Shown here piece by piece: positions 35,342 to 47,054 of a stretch of DNA of 64,000 nt; position 1 is the stretch's first letter; every line of letters starts with the position of its first letter. Both the position numbers and the translations under genes were made by a program. The notes under the pieces are model-generated. The model saw only the letters and a list, made by a program, of their open reading frames with translations. It did not search any database and was not told where the DNA came from. Origin of the DNA: Verpa conica (Eukaryota; Ascomycota; Pezizomycetes; Pezizales; Morchellaceae); assembly GCA_033030425.1 (NCBI GenBank), contig JAUFSD010000013.1, positions 434,001 to 498,000 on the forward strand. The letters run 5' to 3'.

Positions 35342-38150
35342 ATGACACCAACACCAGCTCTATCAGCCCTTACAGTACCAAAGCTAAAGGTATTTTCTGA
35401 GTACTTCTATATCCTCAAATAGGCAATTGCCCTCAACTAATCCATCTTTTTCCCCCATAGGAAAGATGTCGTGAGTTGGGTATTTCTGTAGGGGGTAAGA
35501 AAGCCGACTTAATAGCAGTGAGTACCCTGACAAGGCGTCAAATTCTACATGATGCAGTTGAGGTAAACAGGAATTTTTCTTTCAACAGCGAATAGAAGCT
35601 AGATTATCGGCCGCCGATAAAGTCACTCTAGCCACATCGTCAGCACAAATTTCCCAAAGTAGTGGTGCGCATGTCTTGATTATACCTGGTACAACAATAC
35701 GCACCAGCAAGGCTACAACAAAAAGAAAAACCATTGCTGAAAATGCCTCATACCTACCAAATGAAGCTCCCATGGTCAGGAGAAAGAAAAGGCCCAAGAG
35801 TACTGAGGTGCCGGTAATTATCTCAGGCTCTGCTCAACAGTTTCCGCCAGAAGCAGAAGTGTGCAGTCTCTCGAGTGACCTTCATAGCTCAACAACCCCT
35901 CAAAGCTGGAAGGCCACAACTGGTGAAGAGTCAACATTTACTAGAGTTCGGAGTCCAGTGAGAATATTCCCAGAGACGGGATAATCAGGAGGTACTGAAA
36001 ACTGACGTTGATCAGGCATCGCGGCCCGTCTCCACAGTCATTACAACGACACTACACCCCCACATACGAGCCGTCCAACGGTTGAATCTCATCACTGGCT
36101 CCTCCATACGCTCCAGTATTATTTCACCACAGAGTTCAGTACCTCCACAGATACCAGGCCGGGCGGTTGTACCTACTCAATCCACAACTCTTCAAATCGG
36201 ACAAGAACCAGCAACTTTAAATGTTACTTCCCAAGGAAACTTGGCGGCTGTCATCAAGAGTAGCAGCAAATCTTTAAAAACTCGCCCTACGAAGAACGAC
36301 CTATTATCAGCCAACCAACAGAAAAGGGAGATCACATTCACACCTAGTATAGTCGATGAACGCAGAGAATCAGCCAAAATTCCCGAGCTATTCACGGAAG
36401 ATAGGCCTAGTTTAGGTGGATTGACTGTGTCCCCCCCACTATTACAGGCTAGAAATCCCGGCACGAAAAACGATGATACGGGGATAGTGACCCCTAGGGT
36501 GATGGAAACGTTTCGTGGAGAAGTAGGAGAGTACGCTTTTTGGAGAATTACCGAGTCCATGGTTAAGGTAGACCCGAGTCCAAGTCTAAGGTTATTTACA
36601 GAAACACTACCCAGAGTTATCAACACAGCCAAGACTAGAGTTCGGTCGTTTAAACGACTCGAGCCGAATATCAAAGGTAAGCCATACCCAAAATAACCGA
36701 GCCTATAGGTAATACTAATCTCCAAGGTAACAAAGCAGTAAGCCCAGGCACAGAGAGTAGTATTCTCAACTACCCTAGTACAATTACCATGGCGTTACCA
36801 CACAAACAAGACTCCGAAGTATCACCATCAATAATCCGTAACCCCCCCAAATACTCTCTTCGGCGGCAGGTTGAGAATATTGCACGGATCCTGGCACTCG
36901 TCGCCTTCCATAGTTTCTATTCACACAGCAGAACTTCTGCACCAGGCGATTTTCTAAGACGCTTTGCTGGATTATCCCGTAACTATCGCTACGCCTCTAC
37001 TCTTGCATTTACGCACCTAGTAAAACTCGAATTTCCTGGGAAGAGGACACAGCAATGGTTTGAGAACAAGAGGATAGATGAAATGGTGACTGATGTGAGA
37101 TTGTGGTACTGGCACCGTGTTTCTGAAAGGGCAAAGGTTATAGAACGGGTTCGGACATCATGGATGGAAAGAGTTTGGAGATTCCTCGTTTGGGCATCAA
37201 TACCAGCAATACCAACCCCAGATGTGGATAAGAGCCTTGGAAGGTTCGGATTATGGTTTAACGGGATCGATCAGCACCTATTAGCAGAACCTGATCTCGA
37301 TGGGCAGTTTGAGACCGCAGTTAGATTCTGGATACGTCGATTTTATGTGTGGGTAACTAAGAATGGTGGTGGATATCCGTTATTATTACAGGACTTACAG
37401 GACGAAATGGTACTGAAAATTCAGCCCCTTAACGAAATAGAGAATGGAGACTTGTGGAGAGTGGAGACGAAATGTGGGAGTGTACATTTTATTGTGGGAC
37501 TGACCGGGGAGGTCGTAGGATGGGTTGGAGTTGATGGGAAAGTAGGAGAAGGACTAGATCCGGTACGGCAGAGAATGCTTAAGACCAGGATTGGCACAAT
37601 AATCCGTCAAAGTACTGAAGTGAGGACACATAATCGTGCTTTTACTGTAATATCCCCGGGGAACTACAGAAACCAGATCAATACGGAGGATATAACCTGG
37701 CAGGATCTTAGAGAGGACTGGAGGGAGCATGCTTCAAATCTTGTATCCTCTTCACTACCCCTAGACAAGGCTATTTCACCGCAAAGCCTCATCAAATTAG
37801 TCTACCGCCCTAATTCAAAGTCGTTTTCCAACGGAATACATGAGTCTGTAAAACTCCCACATCATCGCGCTTTGGCTGAAAGATGGATCCTTGCACAGGT
37901 TGAGGCCGGCGGTATTTCAGGGAGACCTGTTCTCGAGGCTACCCATGGCCAGGCGCGTAGCAGGGGACGGTTGGCTCTAGATCTGCAAGCTAAGTTTACG
38001 GTTGAAAGCGTCAGATGCGCTGGGGAGAGATGGGTTTCTAGCATGAAGGGTGTTTTAGCGCAAGGTTTAGGCTTTGTGCAAACACCAGGCATGGGATGGT
38101 TTGTCTTAGAAGAGACTGGACAGGTATTTAAGCCGAGTGATACCATGTGA
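35342..38150 (+). CDS. SAP-domain protein, function unknown
   Basis: Five exons (35342-35389, 35461-35517, 35589-35957, 36016-36676, 36739-38150) give 848 residues. The first three exons together encode a SAP motif near the N-terminus (LSALTVPKLKERCRELGIS, then GGKKADLIARIEARL), a helix-extension-helix fold used to bind DNA or RNA in chromatin or, in some fungi, mitochondrial proteins. Residues about 45-380 are basic and Ser/Thr-rich, probably disordered. The last exon encodes a folded domain rich in Trp (RLWYWHRVSERAK, ERVWRFLVWASIP, RFWIRRFYVWVTKNG) that I do not recognise. The third intron has a textbook CTGAC branch. The fourth intron has more than one in-frame acceptor, so 12 or more nucleotides are uncertain there. 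No clear targeting peptide is seen at the extreme N-terminus. Confidence 0.82.
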
Positions 38151-39234
38151 TTAAGGAAGGATATACTTACGTGACTTTTACATAGAATATTGCACAAGAG
38201 GAGTACGGTATACAAGGCCTTTGGGCTACAGTTCTCGGGGTTAGTGAGAATGGAGTTTTATTGGACGTGGGTGATCTTGAGGGGTTGGCAGACATGTTCG
38301 TCTGGGAGAAATAGCTGTTCGAGAAAATTCCGGCCCCAAATCTGACACCGACGGTTATTCCTCTAGGATTTAATACTTAGCTCTTGAATTAAGGGATATA
38401 AGATTATCTATTAAAATAATTGCTATTATTTATGCTTTCATGTGCATAGCTATTGCAGTTATATTTATTGATAATTAGCCCCTAATTTAATAAACCAGGG
38501 CACCCAGAAAAATATAACACTTGAATTTATGGATTTTATAAGCTTGCTTTACTATTAATAGTACTAGTATACTGAAATCGCACTATAGCCAAGATTAATG
38601 AGGGGAAAAAAATTACTATCGCCAAGGATTCATGTGATATCACTGATAATCCCAATCTACTATGGAAGGGATATATCCCAAACCACGGAACCTCCCGAAC
38701 TCTAGTATTACTCATAATAGAGGCACTATGAAGGGTTTTAACGCACCAGAGGTGCTTTTCTGCCATACCATATTTCCCAAGGCGCTCAGTCACAGAAGTT
38801 AACCTTGCCAGCACCTAATTAAGCCATTCCAACCCCCCGAATAAGCAACAATTACATATCCCGGAATGTGTATAAGAAGAAAGCAGCATCTACATAGTCC
38901 CTTATCAGGGTATGGACCTTATATATATATAGGTACAATATACCGCAATTTATTCTCCAAGATATCAGCCGGCGCCCAGTAAGATCAATGTGTCAAAATT
39001 TTCTACTAGAATATACTTTGCTTATAGATAAATTTGATTGTTGAACAGATGATATAGCCAAAAATACATATCATTCATACACCGTTATGAATCTATATTA
39101 CAACCCATATATTATTATATAAATACTTCTATAAATAGTGACTATAAAGTAATTTCTATGACTATGATTTATTAAACGCATAGTATAACCAGCAGACGTC
39201 AAATCATACGTAATTCTTCAAAAAACTTTGTAGT

Positions 39235-39295
39235 AGCTCGATCTACCATTCATGTAATTAATGAGAAAAAAAAAAAAAAAAAAAAGCTCGATCTA
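39235..39295. mobile_element. Short poly(A)-ended insertion with target-site duplication
   Basis: The 11-bp sequence AGCTCGATCTA occurs at 39235-39245 and again at 39285-39295. Between them is a 39-bp insert made of about 19 bp of unique sequence followed by a pure A run of roughly 20. A direct repeat flanking a poly(A)-terminated insert is the signature of target-primed reverse transcription, so this looks like a severely 5'-truncated retroposon or processed RNA insertion. Confidence 0.5.
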
Positions 39296-39416
39296 TCACC
39301 CTCTCCTGAGATCGTACCCGTACCAGCACATCCCCGAATTTCAGAACACGATACGGTAAAGTTTCAAAAGAAAAATATAAAATTAAGTCTAGAAATCCCT
39401 ATACTAACCTACTATA

Positions 39417-39525
39417 CTAGTGATGCCGAGATGTTTATTGGTCACGTGGCTTATCTTTGGTGGGTAGGAATAGAATCGCCACCAAAATTATACCACGTGA
39501 CCAATAAACATCTCGGCATCACTAG
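39417..39525. mobile_element. MITE-like 109-bp hairpin element
   Basis: The arms 39417-39449 and 39493-39525 are perfect inverted repeats of 33 bp (CTAGTGATGCCGAGATGTTT at the outer end, GGTCACGTGG at the inner end) flanked by TA on both sides. The 43-bp centre contains a further imperfect inverted repeat (TTTGGTGG with CCACCAAA), so nearly the whole element can fold back. TA flanks and size fit a non-autonomous Tc1/mariner-type element. Perfect arms imply recent insertion or conversion. Confidence 0.7.
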
Positions 39526-41025
39526 TAGCCGGAAGGCTGTATATAGATACTAATATAGGACCTATGCCAAGCCCTCCATGATTTATCACTCGCAGTGGGG
39601 TGTTGATCCAGGGACTTTTATTCGGTTATAGGTATATACTAATATACTAAGTATTGAACTAAAATACACTCATCTACGCATGGGAAACCTCCAAAGCATG
39701 AGTAGCTTTGAAGCCTAACTACGCCACTACAGCTTCATCAGCCATCTAACTAATACCTAAATAGTTCTCATACTATATAGTATGGGTCCTGCACGAACTA
39801 CTTTGCGTTCAGGAAGGTTATTTTGACTATTTTAGCTAACTCTAGCTTCTCAACCTATGCGTCTTTCTGAAATCTAGAGTAATCAACGAGTTGATGTGGC
39901 GTGATAGTAAGCGAAATTAGGGACTCGCCAATCCTTGACTGATCTTTCCAGCTGCCTCGGGTAAAGCAATTTTCTCTTAGGACAGCCACCTATTAGTAAA
40001 TTTCATAAACCAACAGCATCTCCTAAGTAATATTCCTCTGACCTCGTTACACAGTATTTCGAGTGAGAACTTATGGGTTGGGTGGCTTGCAATACGGCCA
40101 ATAGCGGGTATGGCTGATGCCCGGTAGGATGCCCCACAAATAACCCGCACCGGCCGACAAAATCCCTTTTGATATCCGGCGTGGGGATTTCAGAGACTAG
40201 CACAGTCTCTAGCAGCTGAAAATCTATTCGATACATGGTTGTTCTGCTACTCCTGTTTCTCTGATACATGCCCGCTTGGAGAACATCTTACTACACATCG
40301 AGCTAGGGCTTTCTATTTAAATACAACGCATGTTCAGCCGCAGCGAGGACAAGTGGATAATTCACGTCGTAATTTATAAAAGGCCCGGCCATCTTCATAG
40401 GTGAGCAGGAACGCTTCTAACACAGTTATCATTTCAAGATTTGCTAACCCAACCAAGTGTTACTATTTATAACAAAGTCCTGAGCTAAATCGTGGCTCTG
40501 TGTGGCACGGGGAATGACCCGCATATGCGCTTTATACCGATAAATTCCAATCGGGTTATAAACAATTACTCCAACAAGCTTTGTTGCAAGACAGCTCTTT
40601 CCTTTTTAAAAAAAACTCTGGACGACGTTTTCGGGGAGTTCTTGCGTTGTATTGCAGTAAATCTCACCCTGGACCAGAAGCTGCATGAGCTTTGTGGGTG
40701 ACAACAGAACAAAGGCTTACCTCTTGACCAATAAACTACTGTATATATACTTTCTTTTCTTTTTCAGACTTCTGTGCATACCCCCCCCCCACATCAACCG
40801 GTACACTCCCGCGATTGCTGTGCCTTTGGTGGGGGGGAGGAGGGGGAATGTTCAGGATTAGGTTACATTAGGGCTGCGCAGCATCGCCGCTTCGATTCCA
40901 TACGTGCAATGGATTAAATCTCGGCACTGATTCCAATGGCAGCAAATCCATAATAACTACGTGTTCTCCTTGCATTCTCTCTCCCCCTCTCCGCACATGC
41001 AACAACGAAAGAAAAAAACAAAGCA

Positions 41026-43372
41026 ATGTACGGGATTCAAAAACTATCTTTACTCGGACTTGTCCTCTTGGGACTCCTGGTAATAGATACCTACGCAGCT
41101 TACGATGATAAAGACCTCACATATCCATTAAAGAACCTATGCAGACGATGGGATCATCAGAGTAAGGCCCTAATTCCGCATTTCATCATAGCAGGAACTG
41201 ACGGTGCTCTAAAAACAGGTGCTGTGGTAAATAATAAACTGTACCTCCTCGGCGGTCGTGTATTGGTTAAAGAAACCCTACAAAAGGGTCTTGGAAATTT
41301 ATCCTCAACGTGGGAAGGCGAACCAAGTAAGCTACCATCAGCGTGCGCGCAAGAGCTACCGTCGCTAATAGTGGTGCAGGTAGTGAATTTATAGTTTTGG
41401 ATCTTTCGAAACCTTTCAGCCTAGAAAAAGTGGATGATAACGGCAATAGCCTACCTAAATGGAACCCGATAGAATACAGCATAGGTCGTACTATTGCCGA
41501 TCCGTTAGCTGTCGCTAGCGGTGGAATGTGGTCGGGGGATAATAGATTATATATTTATGATGGCCAGCACACAAAAAATATGACAGCGAAAGATGAGTCG
41601 ACAATCTGGAGCTATGATATCTCGAGGTCGAGCTGGACTTTAGAGAAGCATTGGAAAAATGAAGACAATGCTTTGCCAAATCGGTTTGCGAGAGGGACTA
41701 GTGTGAATGTTCCGCAGATTGGGATGGGGTTTTATGTTGGAGGGGCCAGACTTTATTCGGGAAAGAATACTACACAGCAATGGAAATATCCACTCGAGCA
41801 GCAGTTTGTTGAAGTAGATGTTGGGAATGGAAATTACGAGGTAAAGGTAAGCAAGCTATTCCACCCACCCCCCATTTCACGCGTTTACACTATTAAACTT
41901 TAAAATAGTATAATACAATAAATAAAGGGTCTAGAAAAACTACTGGAGCTGCGGTTACATGGATCCCAGTAGGCGAGAAGGGCAGCTTAATTATGATAGG
42001 GGGAACTGATGAGACGGATGAGAGAGTATAATTCCAATATATTCCCAAAATAGGGGGAAAGATCCTAATACCTGTTACAGACAATAAGTCCATCCAAAGG
42101 GGTGTCGATAGCTGACGTAAGACCTACATCTACAGCAATGGTAAGTACCCCACCGTCCCCTATAAGGCAACCCTTAGGCTAACCGCTACTGAAAACTATA
42201 GGCAAAGAAAGAGGAAGTTTGGATCTACGATATTGCCGGTGACAAATGGCACGTTCAAATCTCCTCTGGAAAATGGCCAGCAGCGCGAATGGACGCCTGC
42301 GCCGTGGCAGTATCTGCACCAGACAATAGTTCTCACCAAATATTTTATTACGGAGGTGGTACAGGGACAAGGTTTTTCGGTATGGACGACATTAACCCTA
42401 TGGGGGATTTGTATGTTCTGAACATTCCATCGTTCCAATGGATACAGTTTGTCGACTTGCCGAATCCACCTGCAGCCAGGACACGACACACCTGCCATCT
42501 TATCAATAATAGACAAATGATGATTGTTGGTGGAAGCCGGAACGACTCGTTGACAGAGCAGCGTCAATGGTGTAGATGGGATGAGATTTCGGTGCTGGAT
42601 ATGGCAAATATTGAGTGGCAGCACACATACAAGCCTGCTACTGAACCTTACACTGTTAACCAGAATATTCTTACAAATAACCAATATAACGGACAACCAA
42701 TGACCGTACCTACGAATGGGTGGGCAAATGCTGAGGTAGAAGCACTTTTCACAGCAGGGAAAAAGAAGAAAATAGCCGGTCTTGAGTCGGGGGTCTTCAT
42801 CGGTATAGTTGTTGGAATTTTTATTATCATTGTCTTTGCAATCGTAGGCTTTCTACTCTGGAGACGGAAAAGGAATCAAAAGATCAAGAAAGAACGACTC
42901 GAGAAATCCCACGAACCATACAGAAATTCGTTCTTACAAAGCAACGCCCCAGCAATGCCCCAGCACCAGCAGTTTCACCAATATGGCCAGGACACCCCCT
43001 TCCTACCAATAGATGGCACATATGTACATAAATCACCAGAGGAAACCACTGCTCATCCACCATCTGAAATGTCGGCAGAACCCGTTATAGCTGAAATGCC
43101 GGCAGAACCTGTAATATATGAGTTACCGACTATTAACGAGTCTCCTACACGTAAGTCTATTCCTTTTTTTTTTTCATGACTTTGGTGGTGCTGACAGCAA
43201 AGAAGAGGACACAGCAAGTTTTCGTAGTCGTTTTGTTGAGGATATCGATTCGCCTGGACGCCAGTCAAGGCCTACGAGTTGGACTCATAGCTCGCGGGAG
43301 GTGCTACAGTTATCGCCAAGAGCTGTCCCACAACGCTCGCAGGATGGGGACTTGATAACAATGGCGTTGTAG
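41026..43372 (+). CDS. Kelch beta-propeller membrane protein
   Basis: Seven exons (41026-41161, 41219-41326, 41380-41846, 41909-42025, 42081-42140, 42202-43150, 43203-43372) give 668 residues. A signal peptide (MYGIQKLSLLGLVLLGLLVI) is followed by kelch blades (HQSAVVNNKLYLLGGRVLV, FIVLDLSKPFSLEK, SLIMIGG, WIYDIAGDKWHVQ, IFYYGGG, MMIVGGSRND). At about residues 492-516 is a single membrane helix (GVFIGIVVGIFIIIVFAIVG) with a positive stop-transfer RRKRNQK. The cytosolic tail of about 150 residues is Pro/Gln/Ser-rich, with a repeat of AEPVI. This is the layout of fungal cell-surface kelch proteins with an outside propeller and a short inside tail. The ligand is unknown. The acceptor of the last intron has alternatives (AAAG or nearby AG sites in phase). 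Confidence 0.87.
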
Positions 43373-45076
43373 TCCCCATTTCGTTTGTTCTTCTCCTTTG
43401 TTGTTTAAATATTTTGCATTTGGGTATCGGAGTTTGGTTAGGGGTGCATATACATGGGTTGGGGTTCTGTTTTCGTCCCTTTGTGTTATTATAAAGTTAG
43501 TCTAGCTAAGCTAATGAGCACGTCTGTTACATATGTATATCTAAATAACTCTTTTGGGGGGATATAACAGTCTACTTAGGGAGTAGCTCCCAGCCGGCGC
43601 GCGGGCGGCGGCGAGCTTCGGTTGCAAAGGGTCGTTGGAATGGCCCCATGACCAAGACGAGACCGCCGGAGTTCGTTCCACCCTAGACTAGACTTTCTTT
43701 AGTAGGCGAAGATGGCCGGATACATATTCGTATCCATCTGCGCACAGAGTCTTGGGCCCCAATGCCGCCTCGGTGGTACTCGGGGCAGCCTTTTGTCGGT
43801 AACGGCTTCTGATTTGCCCTTAGCCAGCATGCTTCTGAGACTTGCATTTTCATGCTCTTTTTGCCTGCCCTATGTAGGATTTGATCGAAGCAAGGCTTTG
43901 ACGGGGGGGGAGGGCTCGGGGACTTGGGGTATGTAATATTCTAGTCGGATCTTACTGCTTCCATGACACTACCCTTTTGTATCAATGTTTCAAACAATTG
44001 ACTTCCCGACCGGAAGCCCCGTCAGAGCACAGCTCATGTATAAGTTAGTCAACAATATATTACTATGCCTACTTGGCTATGTACTTTTAAATTAAACGTA
44101 GGTGGTAGACCAAAGCGTTATCTTCATATCTGTCTCAAGTCCAACGAACAGACCTCGTAAGCTTAGAACAGACTCCTTTGGGAGCACTGATTCTTTCTTT
44201 TTGTTCCCAACAGACAATACAATGCGCAAGGCAAGTGCATACCGACAGCCAAACCTTCCCCCCCTCCCACTCTCCCAACGCATATTCTGCATGTTATGTA
44301 TATTGTGTAGACTTTCTGTTCGAGGAACCTCTTCCCTCCTTCTCTCCCCCCCTTGAAAAAAAACTCACGCGCCCGTGGGATGTTGTAAATGGGCAACACC
44401 AGTTTTTTTTTTTTCTTTCCTTCTTTGCTTTTGCTACGTCATTGAACGCTCTTAATCGAAAACACTTGCGTAGGCCAGGACTTTGTACTAGAATCAGGAT
44501 ATTTAAGCTTTTTGGGAAACTGTAAGCGTATGCGGGGGGGAGGATGGATGGGTTGCTGGCGGAAGGTTTTATCTCGCACGTGGTTGGGGGGGAGGGGGGG
44601 GTGCGCGTCTTGGACATTCCCTGTTACGCTTATGCATGCCTGTTTAACGCCTCCGGCACCGTCACGGGCTGTCACTCGGGGTACATCTGTACCTTGAAAA
44701 TATTCCCCGTTGGGTGGAAAGTAGCAATCTCAGCATTTCATTGCACTGCGAGGCTTGGGATAAGAAGGTACATCACGTTGCGATACTTCTATCAGCCAAA
44801 CGGTACATTCCGGGGCCTCCCCTGGCTGGTGCGCACGGGCCAGGTCAGACCCCCCCGGAAGAACACTAATCCGTTCCGGGTTGTGGTCCCCTGTTCGGGT
44901 TATGGCCCCCTGTTCTGGTCTGATGGGCGCTTTTTTTCTTCCACGCTGGCGGTTTGTTAACTTTGTCAAAAGCAAGCTCTTTCTCGAAGAAGCTCTCTCT
45001 CTCTCTCTTTCCTCCTCTTCATCTCGGTGTCATCCAACCACTGCAAATAGCCTCTCTCTATCTTCACTCGAGAAAA
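43373..45076. other. Intergenic spacer and promoter of the methyltransferase gene
   Basis: Sequence from about 43600 to 44960 is more GC-rich than other spacers and carries several overlapping frames on both strands (for example 44544-44960, plus), none with recognisable content or joinable exons. A CT-rich tract at about 44991-45035 lies 40-85 bp before the methyltransferase ATG and is a plausible core promoter or 5' UTR element. Confidence 0.5.
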
Positions 45077-46182
45077 ATGGCTCCTGCTCGAACTCTATTA
45101 CCTTCTTCACCTGAATTTGAACATTTCCCTACAGAGGCCAAGCTGCTTCATGGTAACCAACCCCACCTTTTCTTGCCCTGCAGAGTTTGTGTTCAAGCTA
45201 ATCAGTAAAAATAGTCTTTGAACTACCACCACTATACACAAAACCGTCAGAAACAACACTCCTAAGAACCCTCGTCCATTTCACTTTATCACCACCTTCA
45301 TGGGACCATCCTCCAACAGCCTCATCATCCGACCCTCCAGGGCTCACAAAATGGCTTACTGGGATCGTTGCTTCACCGCTGCACTGGATTGCAGATGAAG
45401 TAAAGAAGGAGCAGATCTGGGTATCTGCTAGTGCCAGACTGGCTGAAAGATGTGGTCGTACCGGTATGTCATCATTTTTAGTCCAAAAAAAATAGTAGGA
45501 GCTAACATGATAAATAGCTATGCCGTCCACCGACCGAATCTTCCGTATCCCACTCTCATCATCAGAAACCTTGGACCTCAAAATCCACGAGCCAACATTA
45601 ACAGCCGACAACTTGGGGTTGAAGACATGGGCTAGTTCCTACCTTCTCTCAAAACGGCTTTCACAGTTGCCCTTGCCAGAATTTTCGTCTGATGCCAGAG
45701 CGCTGGAGCTCGGGTCCGGAACTGGTCTTGTTGGGATGGCTGCAGCAGGGGCGTTAGGCATTTCGGTCTTTTTGACAGATCTACCAGAAATTCTACCAAA
45801 CCTCAAGCGGAACGTCGATGCGAATAGAGCTGCTATAAAAAGCGAGGTTAATGTCGCAGTTTTGGATTGGAGGGATAGAGAAGGGGAGAATTCGGAAGAT
45901 GGAAAATTCGATTTAATTCTGGCCGCTGATCCGATCTACTCTCCGGAGCACCCATCACTGGTTGCAGGTATGGTGGGCGTGTGGATGAAGAGGGGAAATC
46001 AAGCGCGCGCAATTGTAGAGCTTCCTCTGAGGGAAGGGTTTGAACAGGAGAGAGAAGATTTTAAGATGAAGATGAGAGCGGAGGGATTGACTGTGATTGA
46101 TCAGGGGGTAGAGACAGGCTGGGATGATTGGGGCGATGGTGAGGTGAGCTGCTGGTGGTCGATATGGGGTTGGGGGAATTGA
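45077..46182 (+). CDS. METTL21-type SAM-dependent methyltransferase (Rrg1/EFM-like)
   Basis: Three exons (45077-45152, 45215-45463, 45518-46182) give 329 residues. The first part (residues about 25-105, VFELPPLYTKPS ... WIADEVKKEQIWVSASARL) is the helical N-terminal region of fungal Rrg1-like proteins. The catalytic domain follows, with TLTADNLGLKTWASSYLL before SAM-binding motif I ALELGSGTGL (about residues 170-179), a second-strand acidic residue (VFLTDLPEIL) and the LILAADPIY post-motif near the expected catalytic loop. These features place it in the seven-beta-strand lysine methyltransferase group related to METTL21 and FAM86. The substrate is probably a cytosolic protein lysine, such as one on a translation factor, by family inference only. 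Both introns have typical branch sites. Confidence 0.87.
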
Positions 46183-47054
46183 TGTTGGTGTTGATATCGG
46201 GTTGGGAGGTTGGGAGGGTTGATGTTGGTGCCAATCTGGCGGGTCCGGGTGATCCCGAGCCATTCTCCCGGTTATCGAAATTTAGCTGGCGTTTCTTTTT
46301 ATTTGTTTTATTTTTTATTTTTTATTATTTTCTATTCTTGTTGCATTAAACACATGTACCCTAGCATTTCTTAGAGTAAATTACATAGAGTGGAGACAAA
46401 TATGTCTAAATCAAACGAAGTTATGATATTCACAACAGAGAACAGTACTCCACAACGTCTCGGGTGTTTGCTAACCGCCCCGGGCTCTTGACGTCCATCC
46501 ACCCAACCAGCAGCTCCTGTGCGCCAAGGTATTGCACGGCTGCGGGGGACCCACCCCTGTGCAAATCTGTCTCGCCTCGTTTCTTCGAGGCTCTCGAAGG
46601 GCGCACCACGTGAGAGTGATGGGAATGTCATATGTCGGTAAATAAAGAAAGCCATGGCGGCCATGCAGACCCGGGATATGATTATGCTACCGATATCATG
46701 AACCAACCATCTTCCACCGAGGAGATCGATGGCTTCGTTGGCCAAGCGGGGTTCTGCGAACAACGCACTGTGACGACTACACTTTTTTGCAAGTGAGCCT
46801 TGATATTACGCGTTGCACGCCCTGGGAAACAGCAGGGACAGCAATGTACTTTTTGAGTGCGGGGTACCTGGAGCGCGACAACAACACCTTATCTCTTTCA
46901 GATAGCTAGTAAACTTGTCCCATATAATGGTGAAACCCCCCCTTTGAACTTTAGAGTAACTCCTTCTCTCTATATATATATCCCACGGCAGCTAAAGGCC
47001 GTGATCAAGAAGAACTCATCTCTATACCCAGGAAGTTTAACCGGCAAATTCACA
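46183..47054. other. Intergenic spacer
   Basis: Two near-identical short stretches (TTGATGTTGGTG at about 46180 and 46220) lie just after the methyltransferase stop. A minus-strand frame at 46371-46763 begins only at TTG and is not supported. The region before 47055 is the promoter of the PanB-like gene and includes a TATATATATA run near 46970. Confidence 0.5.

Larger units (their letters stand above)
38151..41025. other. Intergenic, partly AT-rich, with insertion traces
   Basis: From about 38340 to 39420 the sequence is strongly AT-rich. It contains the poly(A) insertion at 39246-39284 and a MITE-like hairpin element at 39417-39525. A minus-strand open stretch at 38536-38814 reads like degenerate protein, but I cannot assign it. 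A 10-C run lies at 40781-40790. The last 50 bp before the kelch gene are rich in CT and then A, as expected of a fungal promoter and 5' UTR. Confidence 0.5.

Noticed and set aside
36192..36725. 177-codon minus-strand frame
   Set aside because: Antisense shadow of the fourth exon of the SAP-domain gene.
38536..38814. Minus-strand frame resembling degenerate transposon protein
   Set aside because: The impression of a retrotransposon Gag-like piece could not be tied to any motif.
44544..44960. 138-codon plus-strand frame upstream of the methyltransferase
   Set aside because: Overlapped by other frames on both strands in a GC-rich promoter region; no motif or conserved pattern.
46371..46763. 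130-codon minus-strand frame
   Set aside because: Starts at TTG, has no plausible ATG context and no family resemblance.
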